Shown here: positions 7,420 through 13,813 of the stretch, in pieces | How positions within the stretch are numbered: the stretch's first letter is position 1 | Layout: each line of letters opens with the position of its first letter | Assembly (NCBI GenBank): GCA_020855015.1 | Contig: JAHKLP010000018.1 | Location: forward strand, 1 to 14,526 | Source of the DNA: Methanobacterium sp. | GTDB lineage: Archaea > Methanobacteriota > Methanobacteria > Methanobacteriales > Methanobacteriaceae | DNA length: 14,526 nt | Direction of reading: 5' to 3' | Notes under the pieces: model-generated | Seen by the model: only the letters and a program-made list of their open reading frames with translations | What the model was told of the DNA's origin: nothing | The model's database searches: none | Program-made: the position numbers and the translations under genes

Positions 7420-7581
7420 ATGGAAAAAATCGAATGTACATCATGTAAACAAGAAATATCGCCAGTTGAGACTTATGTAAAGTTTGAATGTCCAGAATGT
7501 GAAGAAATATTATACAGATGTCAGAAATGCCGAACATTTGGCCACCTTTACGAGTGCAAATGCGGATTTAAAGGCCCATAA
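7420..7581 (+). CDS. Small zinc-ribbon protein (four CxxC/CxC knuckles), HVO_2753-like
   Basis: A 53-residue protein starting with the ATG that immediately follows the mfnE stop, with GGAGGAGAT (7408-7416) as ribosome site. It has eight cysteines in knuckle pairs: C6xxC9, C24xxC27, C34xxC37 and C46xC48, enough for two zinc ions, and little else. This is the pattern of the small archaeal zinc-ribbon proteins annotated as RNA-binding and linked to translation, which commonly sit next to the EF-1beta gene, as here (157 bases upstream of it). Haloarchaeal relatives have been reported to bind two zincs and to affect swarming and biofilm formation; the role in methanogens is not known. Its shortness makes it easy to miss in annotation. 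Confidence 0.85.
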   Translation: MEKIECTSCKQEISPVETYVKFECPECEEILYRCQKCRTFGHLYECKCGFKGP

Positions 7582-7683
7582 ATTATTAAAGTCATTTATC
7601 CCTAAAAAATCTAATTTTATAATTGACTAATCAATAAAAATGAGTTACTATTCAAATATGGGAAGCATCAGTTTATTAACTCA

Positions 7684-7691
7684 TTTATATT
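7684..7691 (+). promoter_or_regulatory. TATA box (TTTATATT) for the EF-1beta gene
   Basis: TTTATATT matches the methanogen TATA consensus at 7 of 8 positions. A transcript start about 25 bases downstream (near 7713) would leave a leader of about 26 bases that includes the GGAGG site at 7727-7731. This suggests the EF-1beta gene can be transcribed separately from the pth2-mfnE-zinc-ribbon unit. Confidence 0.45.
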
Positions 7692-7738
7692 GAATTAAGA
7701 ATGATTAATTATTATATGCATGAAATGGAGGACTCATT

Positions 7739-8008
7739 ATGGGAGAAGTAGTTGCAACCATTAAATTAATGCCCGAAAGTCCGGAAGTGGATCTGGCTCG
7801 GGTTAAAGAGAATGTTGAAAAATCAATACCAGAAGGAACTGAACTACACAAAATTGAGGACGAACCTATAGCTTTTGGCCTGGTAGCCCTTAATGTAATA
7901 GTGGTAGTTGATGATGCTGAAGGCGGAACTGAGAAGGCAGAGGAAATCCTCGCTCAGATCGATGATGTTGCTAGTGTTGAAGTTGTGGATGTACGCCGAT
8001 TAATGTAA
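7739..8008 (+). CDS. ef1b: Translation elongation factor aEF-1beta
   Basis: An 89-residue protein, the standard length of archaeal EF-1beta, which corresponds to the C-terminal guanine-exchange domain of eukaryotic eEF1B-alpha. The alternating beta-alpha-beta pattern is clear: strand VVATIKLMPESP at 4-15, helix 18-30, EDEPIAFGLVALNVIVVV at 40-57 containing the conserved I-A-F-G-L segment, an acidic loop, a helix, and the closing VASVEVVDVRRLM. It promotes GDP/GTP exchange on aEF-1alpha during elongation. GGAGG at 7727-7731 supports the ATG at 7739. It follows the zinc-ribbon gene, a common archaeal arrangement, and is followed by a T-rich terminator-like region. Confidence 0.93.
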   Translation: MGEVVATIKLMPESPEVDLARVKENVEKSIPEGTELHKIEDEPIAFGLVALNVIVVVDDAEGGTEKAEEILAQIDDVASVEVVDVRRLM

Positions 8009-8026
8009 GAAATGAAAGATCCTTAA

Positions 8027-8066
8027 TTTTCCTTTTTTAATCTATTTTTTATTTTAATGTTTTTAA
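8027..8066 (+). terminator. Oligo-T transcription terminator region after EF-1beta
   Basis: Two T6 runs (8033-8038 and 8045-8050) with further T4-T5 runs on the non-template strand begin about 20 bases after the EF-1beta stop. Oligo-T tracts without a stem are the known intrinsic termination signal of archaeal RNA polymerase. The remainder of the 8009-8232 gap is AT-rich and holds only the promoter of the next gene. Confidence 0.55.
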
Positions 8067-8175
8067 ATTCGTTTAAACTATTTTTTTAAGGCATATTTTT
8101 GTTCTTAACAAGTTTTAGGTTTTTTATTCTGATTTATTTAATAATTGTTTTATTTGATGAGGGCTGATTTTTAGA

Positions 8176-8186
8176 TAAATATATTA
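8176..8186 (+). promoter_or_regulatory. TATA-like box for the TctA-type permease gene
   Basis: TAAATATATTA lies about 50 bases before the TTG start at 8233; initiation 25 bases downstream gives a leader of about 27 bases containing the GGTAGTGA site (8219-8226). Prediction in an AT-rich stretch. Confidence 0.4.
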
Positions 8187-8232
8187 ATACTTTTTTTAAT
8201 ATTATTAATAAAAAGAGTGGTAGTGAATTTCA

Positions 8233-9480
8233 TTGTTTGATCTCATACTGGCATGTATAATTGGGGTTTTTGGTGGTGTAATAACTGGTTTAATTCCGGG
8301 AATTCATGTAAACACAGCAGGAGCATTTGTTTTTTCTGTATCGCCGTTTCTTTTATATTCATATCCTCCTGAAGTTTTGGCAGTATTCTTGCTTTCAATG
8401 TCTATCTCCCATGCCTTACTGGAATTTATTCCCTCCATGTTTTTGGGCGTTCCAGAAGAAGGAACTGTCCTGTCAGTAATGCCGGGCCATTATCTTTTAC
8501 TCCAGGGCCGAGGAAAAGAAGCCATAAGGCTGGTTTCTATTGGTGGTTTTGGGGCCATGATCGTAACTATCATTCTACTTCCCGTCTTTATGGTGGGATT
8601 ACCTGTTCTATATGGTTTTCTGAAACCTTTTATCTGGATTATTTTATCTGTAACAGTTGTTTACATGATTTATCGTTTAAGCCGAGATTTTAAATCTTTA
8701 ATCTGGTCTTCTATTTTGTTTCTTTTTTCAGGAATTATGGGCTGGACAGCTCTTAATTCTCCTCTTTCTTCAAGTGTTTCTTTATTATGTATTTTTTCAG
8801 GTCTTTTTGGTGTAAGCACTCTTTTATACAGTCTTTCGGAGAAATCTGTAATGCCTGAACAAAATGAGCATCACCGGCTTGAACTTGACGAAGATATCCT
8901 TAGGAGCATATTTGCAGGAGGAATTGCAGGTAGTATCCTTGGATTCTTACCTGGTATGGGGCCTGCCCAGGGAAGCCTTCTTGCCCAAGAGTTGAGTGGT
9001 GCTTCCGACAGAGGGAGGGAAAGGGAGGGATTTTTAGTGGCTATGAGTGGTGTTAATGCATCTGATGCTCTTTTTTCACTTATAGCAATTTACATTATAG
9101 GTAATCCTCGTAGTGGAATAGCAGTATACATAAACCAGATATTGCAAGGATTGGATTTTAATCATCTTTTAATAATGATTTTTTCAGCAATCACGGCGGT
9201 ATCCATTTCATTGGTGCTTTGTATAAAAATAGGAGACTTTTTCAGTCATTCAATGCAAGAAATAAACTATGAAAAGATTACCTGGTTTGTTATTTGTTTT
9301 ATGAGTTTTTTAGTTGTCCTTTTTGGATTTATGGAAAGTGCAAATTTGATTTTTATTCTCTTGATTTACATAACAGCAATCTCAATGGGATTACTTCCTC
9401 ATTACCTTGATATTAATAAGTCTCACTTGATGGGTGTTCTTATTGTGCCTGCCATTTTGGTTTACACAGGTATTTTTTAA
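8233..9480 (+). CDS. TctA-type (COG1784) polytopic membrane permease of unknown substrate
   Basis: A 415-residue protein with about ten or eleven membrane helices. It shows the two-fold repeat of the TctA family: GLIPGIHVNTAG (19-30) in the first half and GFLPGMGPAQGS (237-248) in the second, both G-x-x-P-G loops after a membrane segment; MPGHYLLLQGRGKEA (83-97) and the GREREGFLVAMSGVNASDALF stretch (261-281) are also family-like. TctA is the large membrane subunit of tripartite tricarboxylate transporters, but no TctB or TctC (periplasmic binder) is nearby, so the archaeal protein probably works alone; the substrate is unknown. The start is TTG: an in-frame stop is at 8224-8226, the next ATG is only at residue 55 beyond the first conserved motif, and a GGTAGTGA site sits 6 bases before the TTG. 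It is monocistronic, ending towards the methyltransferase-like gene. Confidence 0.75.
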   Translation: MFDLILACIIGVFGGVITGLIPGIHVNTAGAFVFSVSPFLLYSYPPEVLAVFLLSMSISHALLEFIPSMFLGVPEEGTVLSVMPGHYLLLQGRGKEAIRLVSIGGFGAMIVTIILLPVFMVGLPVLYGFLKPFIWIILSVTVVYMIYRLSRDFKSLIWSSILFLFSGIMGWTALNSPLSSSVSLLCIFSGLFGVSTLLYSLSEKSVMPEQNEHHRLELDEDILRSIFAGGIAGSILGFLPGMGPAQGSLLAQELSGASDRGREREGFLVAMSGVNASDALFSLIAIYIIGNPRSGIAVYINQILQGLDFNHLLIMIFSAITAVSISLVLCIKIGDFFSHSMQEINYEKITWFVICFMSFLVVLFGFMESANLIFILLIYITAISMGLLPHYLDINKSHLMGVLIVPAILVYTGIF

Positions 9481-9532
9481 ATAAAAATAGTGGTTTAAAA
9501 TAGGTTTTAGTTGTAATAACATGATTATGGTC

Positions 9533-9538
9533 TTTTTT
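9533..9538 (+). terminator. T6 tract downstream of the permease gene
   Basis: A T6 run about 50 bases after the stop at 9480, in the 77-base convergent spacer. It could terminate the plus-strand transcript before it runs far into the opposing gene. Confidence 0.35.
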
Positions 9539-9557
9539 GTTCAAATCTGCAATATAG

Positions 9558-10541
9558 TTATATTATTACTATTTCCCTACAGATATCCTGGATAGATGCT
9601 TCAATGTATTTAGTATCAACACCCGGAAATGTATCCACAAGACAAATATCAAATTTTTCATTTAAAGTAGATCCTAATTCCTTTACATCTAAACAATAAA
9701 CATCCCAAAATTTGCCTGTGGACACTAGCCCCTCCTTACGGTCCGATAATTTCAGAGGAAATCCATTAATTTCAAGATTAAGTGAGGTTATGTAAGTAGC
9801 AGGATACCATATGTCATTAAATACCACTCTTCTGGCCCCTCCTTTGAGAGCAGCTATTCCCAGGGTTCCAGGACCGCATGTGCAGTCCAGAATTATTGGG
9901 TCCTCATATTTATCCATAACCTTTTTTAATTTTGAGATTTTGGGGGATAAGGGTTTAGGGAATTCTACGTGTATTTCTCCCTGGTATTTGTAGATGAATA
10001 TAGGGCCAAAGGGGGTTTGAACCATATCAGAACGCATATCACAACCAGCAAGAAGTTCATATATTTGAGGATGTGATTTGGAGTCTTTTATTCCAACTGT
10101 TTTTTTAATATTTCCTTTAAGAACTCCTTTAACTTCAGGAACTTCATTTAGTACTCTATTTGCACATTTTGCATCAATTTCTGAAGATAAAATAATTAAA
10201 CTGTTTTCGGGAAGATATGGTATATTTTTTAGTGGATATGCGGGAGTTATGAGTGGAACACAGGCTTCTCTGAGTGTGGCTTTTTTATCCTTCAGACCTT
10301 CTTCCTGCATAATGGTTAGGATGTGGGCCACAACCAAGTCAAGGTGTCTACGACCACATTGACATTTTCCCCAATTAGCATCGATTTTATTATCTGCATT
10401 CAGTTGTTCAACCAATGGTTTGAATTTTTTTAATCTCAATTCTTGGCAGTTTTCACAGGGAATATATCTGGATTCTATTTTTTCTAAGATTTCATCCGGT
10501 GGTTTTATACACTCCCGCTTGCATCTGCACTTTATGTCCAT
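9558..10541 (-). CDS. SAM-dependent methyltransferase-like protein with Cys-rich N-terminal zinc-binding region
   Basis: A 327-residue protein I cannot name. Residues 1-66 carry cysteine clusters C5xC7, C11, C29xxC32, C60xC62 and H66, suggesting one or two zinc sites. A middle region (about 90-200) is followed by a class I Rossmann fold: motif I LDCTCGPGTLGIAAL (218-232), acidic ribose-binding region NDI at 242-244, and a motif IV position reading VDTFPG (302-307) instead of the N-P-P-Y/F seen in N-methylating RNA/DNA enzymes. The layout (beta hairpin, helix, then motif I, then FNDI and SLNLEING) recalls Trm5/TYW2 and RsmD-like tRNA/rRNA methyltransferases, but the catalytic motif differs, so C-, O- or another transfer, or lost activity, is possible. 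The ATG at 10541 has no ribosome site, and a TATA-like TTATTTATGT about 26 bases upstream suggests a leaderless message. It diverges from the secretion ATPase gene across 71 bases. Confidence 0.65.
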   Translation of the reverse strand: MDIKCRCKRECIKPPDEILEKIESRYIPCENCQELRLKKFKPLVEQLNADNKIDANWGKCQCGRRHLDLVVAHILTIMQEEGLKDKKATLREACVPLITPAYPLKNIPYLPENSLIILSSEIDAKCANRVLNEVPEVKGVLKGNIKKTVGIKDSKSHPQIYELLAGCDMRSDMVQTPFGPIFIYKYQGEIHVEFPKPLSPKISKLKKVMDKYEDPIILDCTCGPGTLGIAALKGGARRVVFNDIWYPATYITSLNLEINGFPLKLSDRKEGLVSTGKFWDVYCLDVKELGSTLNEKFDICLVDTFPGVDTKYIEASIQDICREIVII

Positions 10542-10612
10542 ATGCTTAAATATTTGTTATGCTACATAAATAACATTAAGATAATATAGAGATTGATATT
10601 GTTTGTGAGACA
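10542..10612. promoter_or_regulatory. Compact divergent promoter region (methyltransferase-like gene / secretion ATPase gene)
   Basis: Only 71 bases separate two divergent starts. For the minus-strand gene TTATTTATGT (10564-10573) is about 26 bases before its ATG. For the plus-strand ATPase gene TTAAATAT (10546-10553) or the same ACATAAATAA element could serve, leaving a leader with GTGAGA (10605-10610). The two promoters must overlap or abut, so mutual interference or shared control is possible. Confidence 0.4.
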
Positions 10613-12271
10613 ATGAAAGACAAACGCAAGGAAATACTCAAAGACCTTCTGGGAGAATTTGGGTCTGATGACGAGGCTGAGGCTGAGGCTGAGGGTGTTG
10701 TTAAAGAAGAAGTAGTTGAAGAAGATTACCCTTCACCTCCTGAAGAAAAGAAGCCTATAATCCCAGAAGAAGAAGAGAGCGAAGATGATTTTAGTTTAGA
10801 CAAGTTATTGGATGAAAAGGAACGTCGCAAAAGACCTAAACCTAAAAAAGTTAAAAAGAAATCGAAAACTTTCCAGGCGGAAATAATCGAGGAAGGGTTA
10901 GTACCTCGTTATAATGTAAGTGTTCCTCATTTTTCGGATAAAGAAACCCAGATTTTCAATGAAGTCCGTGAGAAACTGGTGGAAGTAGCAGTTTCACAAG
11001 GTGAAGAATTTAACATTAATGAGGAATCATTTATTGGAGAAGTAAAACAATTCCTCAGAAACAGAGGAGTTCGAGATGTTGAAAGGCTGGCTACTCAAAT
11101 ATCGCAGGTTATGTTGGGATATGGAAAATTAGATCCCATGATTAAGGACGATGATTTAGAAGAGATAATGGTTATTGGTTCTGGAAGCAATGTATTTGTT
11201 TATCATCGTAAGATAGGGATGATGGTTACCAACGTTGTCTTTGATAATGATGATGATATAAGGTCTATAATCGATGTTATTGCCAGGCAGGTCAACCGTC
11301 GAATAGATCAGCAAACTCCTATACTGGATGCTCGTCTCAAGGATGGTTCCAGGGTAAATGCTACATTACCTCCTGTTTCTGCTGATGGGCCCACACTCAC
11401 CATCAGGAAGTTCAGAAAAGACCCTCTCACTGTAGTTGATTTAATAAACTTCAAAACAATGTCTTCCCATTTGGCCAGTTTTCTTTGGGTTTGTACTGAT
11501 GGGCTGGGTGTAAAACCATGTAATGCTATTATTGCGGGTGGTACTGGTTCAGGTAAGACAACCACTATGAATACTATCGGTGCATTCGTGCCTCCAAAAG
11601 AGCGAATAATAACCATTGAGGACACTCTGGAACTTCAGCTACCTCACTCTCACGTTCTACGTATGGAAACACGCCCACCTAACATTGAAGGTAAAGGGGA
11701 GCTCACCATGGACACCCTAGTGAAAAATTCTCTCCGTCAGAGGCCTGATAGAGTGATTGTAGGTGAGGTTCGTGGAGCAGAGGCCATAACACTATTCACA
11801 GCCCTGAACACAGGGCACTCAGGAATGGGAACCCTTCACTCTAACACAGCCAGAGAAACTATCACTCGTTTGATAAATTCTCCAATGAACGTGCCAAATA
11901 TAATGATCCCGGCACTTGATTTCATTATAATGCAAAACAGGATGTACCGTGCTGAAGGTGGATCTATTCGAAGAATAACTGAAGTTGCTGAAGTTGTAGG
12001 GATGGAAGAAGGTAATGTACAACTTAACCGCGTATTTGAGTGGAACAATGCCACTGATAAAGTAGAATATGTGGGAATATCCAGTAAAACCCTTCGTGAA
12101 ATTGCTGAAATGCGCGGTATTAATGTAACCGAGCTTGAAGAAGAAATAGAGAAAAGAAGACTGGTTTTAGAGTACCTTGCAGATAATAATATACGTTCCA
12201 TTGATGAAGTGGGGCGATGTATCAACAGTTACTATAGAGATCCTGATGAGATGCTGGAAAGAATTCTTTAA
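10613..12271 (+). CDS. tadA: TadA/CpaF-type secretion ATPase (type II/IV secretion, pilus assembly)
   Basis: A 552-residue GspE-superfamily ATPase. The first 90 residues are an acidic (15-66) then basic (70-86) low-complexity tail, followed by an N-terminal domain (about 95-270) and the RecA-like core: Walker A GGTGSGKTT (309-317), Asp box ITIEDTLEL (333-341), Walker B VIVGEVRG (381-388) and His box GHSGMGTLHSN (401-411), all intact. The arginine-rich RLKDGSRVNATLPP segment (241-254) is typical of TadA/CpaF and archaeal ArlI-like enzymes. It should form a hexamer at the inner face of the membrane that drives pilus assembly. The C-terminal 95 residues (about 455-552) are the usual archaeal extension. 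GTGAGA stands 2 bases before the ATG. The second TadC-like gene follows after 170 bases with no oligo-T tract between, suggesting one transcript. No pilin is next to it; the nearest is at 1759-1956. Confidence 0.92.
   Translation: MKDKRKEILKDLLGEFGSDDEAEAEAEGVVKEEVVEEDYPSPPEEKKPIIPEEEESEDDFSLDKLLDEKERRKRPKPKKVKKKSKTFQAEIIEEGLVPRYNVSVPHFSDKETQIFNEVREKLVEVAVSQGEEFNINEESFIGEVKQFLRNRGVRDVERLATQISQVMLGYGKLDPMIKDDDLEEIMVIGSGSNVFVYHRKIGMMVTNVVFDNDDDIRSIIDVIARQVNRRIDQQTPILDARLKDGSRVNATLPPVSADGPTLTIRKFRKDPLTVVDLINFKTMSSHLASFLWVCTDGLGVKPCNAIIAGGTGSGKTTTMNTIGAFVPPKERIITIEDTLELQLPHSHVLRMETRPPNIEGKGELTMDTLVKNSLRQRPDRVIVGEVRGAEAITLFTALNTGHSGMGTLHSNTARETITRLINSPMNVPNIMIPALDFIIMQNRMYRAEGGSIRRITEVAEVVGMEEGNVQLNRVFEWNNATDKVEYVGISSKTLREIAEMRGINVTELEEEIEKRRLVLEYLADNNIRSIDEVGRCINSYYRDPDEMLERIL
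10673..10696 (+). repeat. Hexanucleotide repeat inside the secretion ATPase gene
   Basis: Three perfect GAGGCT units (10673-10690) followed by GAGGGT (10691-10696) encode Glu-Ala three times then Glu-Gly in the acidic N-terminal tail. Copy-number change would keep the reading frame, so this part of the protein is likely to vary in length among strains. Confidence 0.8.
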
Positions 12272-12292
12272 AAGATGTTACACCTTAAAGGA

Positions 12293-12311
12293 TTCTATAT
12301 AAGATATAGAA
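12293..12311. repeat. Short perfect inverted repeat after the secretion ATPase gene
   Basis: TTCTATAT and ATATAGAA flank a 3-base loop, 21 bases after the ATPase stop. It could form a weak RNA hairpin or bind a dimeric regulator in the 170-base spacer (12272-12441) before the second TadC-like gene. It is not followed by a T run, so it is not a bacterial-type terminator. No gene is seen in this spacer. Confidence 0.3.
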
Positions 12312-12441
12312 AAGGTTAGATATGAAGACACAGAATAATAGTTATTAGATTAAATTTAATAGCAAGAAATTAGACAACTAACTACATTGAAAAATAGAAT
12401 ATTGATTATTTTATATAATGGAAAAAAATTTGGTGAGATAA

Positions 12442-13566
12442 ATGGTCTTTGGCGGCATTAAGAAGATCTTCAATCGTATCGGTGACATGACAGTAAATTC
12501 CAGCCAGAAGGTTGGTGGAGGAGTTCAGAAAGTTAGTGAAGGAGTCCAAGCGCCGGTGAGTAAGATTAGGAATGTTGAAACGCCTAAAGTAACCCTTCCT
12601 TCTCGAAAAAAAGAAAAAAAACCAAAAAAACCTGATTTAAGTGCATTGGAAGATGCTAAATCTGTCTCTAAAGATCAGCAATCTCGTAAAGTCATTAAAA
12701 AGATGGGAATGGAAAAAGATGAAATAGAGATATTCCGTGAACTTATTGACCAAAAATACGATAGAAAAGAAAAATCAGATGTGGATGAATCTGCAAAGGC
12801 CGCTGTCCGTAAAGCTTCCCTGGAAGAACTTCTCAAGGAAGAGGAAAAACAGGGACTGGAACCTCGCCTTATTATGATTATGGGAGTACTTGGATTTGCA
12901 GTTATTTTCACTGTTGTGGTGTTGCTGGGATTCGGTGTTGAAATTGGTCTGGTTTTCGGTATTCTTATTCTTTTGATGACCATGTTCATAGTTTACCTGC
13001 CAAAAATCCAGAAGGGTGGTCGTTCTACATCAGCTTCTAAAGAAATACCTTATGCTTTACGACAAATGGCCACTGAATTAAGGGCAGGGGTAGGGTTGCA
13101 TGATAGTATGCGTTCTGTGGCTATGTCTGGTTACGGTCCTTTATCTGAAGAATTCGCAAGAGCTCTGGAAGAGATAAAATATGGAGAAACTACTGAGAAA
13201 GCCCTGGTGGATATGAGTGAAAGGGTTGATTCTGAAGGTTTAACGCGAGCCATACATCAGATCACCAGAACCCTCAGCAGTGGGGGGGATCTGGCTAAGA
13301 CTTTAAGTGTAATTGCCGATGACACTGCCTATGAAATGCGAATGAAAATCAAAGATTACGCCCAGAAGTTAAATTCATTCACCATGATCTACATGTTTAT
13401 AGCCATATTGGGGCCGGTTATTTTTATGGTTATGATAATAGCAGCTACTACAGTTATGGGGGCACTTCTCCCGCCGATATTGCTTTTAATAATGTATTTA
13501 TTCTTGTTCCCGGCAATAGTTGCCTTTATGGCTTTTATGATAAAAAGATTAGAGCCCCGGGTTTGA
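12442..13566 (+). CDS. Second TadC/TadB-like platform protein (T2SF domain) with long charged N-terminus
   Basis: A 374-residue membrane protein. Residues 1-140 are hydrophilic and strongly charged, with a Lys/Pro-rich stretch at 53-63 and probably helical segments near 90-137; then two membrane helices (about 142-163 and 165-187), a T2SF domain (about 203-312; RQMATELRAGVGLHDSM at 207-223, GPLSEEFARALEEIKYG at 232-248, GG at 281-282) and two C-terminal helices (about 312-337 and 343-367). It is a single-T2SF platform protein like the one at 1984-2916, but the two differ at both ends and are clearly diverged paralogues. The order ATPase then platform protein is that of the Tad and archaellum-type systems. 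GGTGAG (12432-12437), 4 bases before the ATG, supports the start. The cytoplasmic N-terminal tail may dock on the ATPase; this is inference. Confidence 0.85.
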   Translation: MVFGGIKKIFNRIGDMTVNSSQKVGGGVQKVSEGVQAPVSKIRNVETPKVTLPSRKKEKKPKKPDLSALEDAKSVSKDQQSRKVIKKMGMEKDEIEIFRELIDQKYDRKEKSDVDESAKAAVRKASLEELLKEEEKQGLEPRLIMIMGVLGFAVIFTVVVLLGFGVEIGLVFGILILLMTMFIVYLPKIQKGGRSTSASKEIPYALRQMATELRAGVGLHDSMRSVAMSGYGPLSEEFARALEEIKYGETTEKALVDMSERVDSEGLTRAIHQITRTLSSGGDLAKTLSVIADDTAYEMRMKIKDYAQKLNSFTMIYMFIAILGPVIFMVMIIAATTVMGALLPPILLLIMYLFLFPAIVAFMAFMIKRLEPRV

Positions 13567-13568
13567 AT

Positions 13569-13592
13569 CTTTTTTCCAATCCTCTTTTTTAT
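13569..13592 (+). terminator. Oligo-T terminator after the second TadC-like gene
   Basis: Two T6 runs (13570-13575 and 13585-13590) within 25 bases of the stop, followed by more T-rich sequence. This fits archaeal intrinsic termination and would separate the pilus genes from the cdh operon. Confidence 0.55.
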
Positions 13593-13718
13593 ATTCTTTA
13601 AGACTTGTGTCTGTTTTGACTGATATTTTTATTTCTCTGATGTTTTTTTATTAATTCAAGACAGTATACTTTATTCAATGGTTTTATTTATTAATAATTT
13701 TCAAATTAGTATTAGTTA

Positions 13719-13730
13719 ATTTCATGAAAT
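13719..13730. promoter_or_regulatory. Perfect 12-base palindrome upstream of the cdhA TATA box
   Basis: ATTTCATGAAAT is fully self-complementary and ends 14 bases before the TATA element of cdhA, a position where an archaeal activator or repressor dimer could act. Several 12-base palindromes are expected by chance in a window of this size and composition, so the call rests on position. Confidence 0.3.
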
Positions 13731-13744
13731 GACAAGCAATGCAC

Positions 13745-13758
13745 AAAATATATATATT
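13745..13758 (+). promoter_or_regulatory. TATA box of the cdhA (acetyl-CoA synthase complex) operon
   Basis: AAAATATATATATT is a strong TATA element. Initiation about 25 bases downstream gives a leader of about 35 bases that includes the GGTGAT ribosome site at 13804-13809. As cdhA is usually the first gene of the cdh operon, this is probably the main operon promoter. Confidence 0.5.
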
Positions 13759-13813
13759 GTAATTAGTCAAACTGAAAATATCATTATAAATCATTAATAA
13801 TTCGGTGATAGTT

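Noticed and set aside
11836..12225. 129-codon minus-strand frame inside the secretion ATPase gene
   Set aside because: Antisense shadow with Ser-rich composition; the plus strand encodes intact His box and C-terminal ATPase sequence.
12410..12419. TATA-like TTTTATATAA before the second TadC-like gene
   Set aside because: Initiation 25 bases downstream would fall at the start codon, yet the gene has a proper GGTGAG site that would then be untranscribed; more likely chance in AT-rich DNA.
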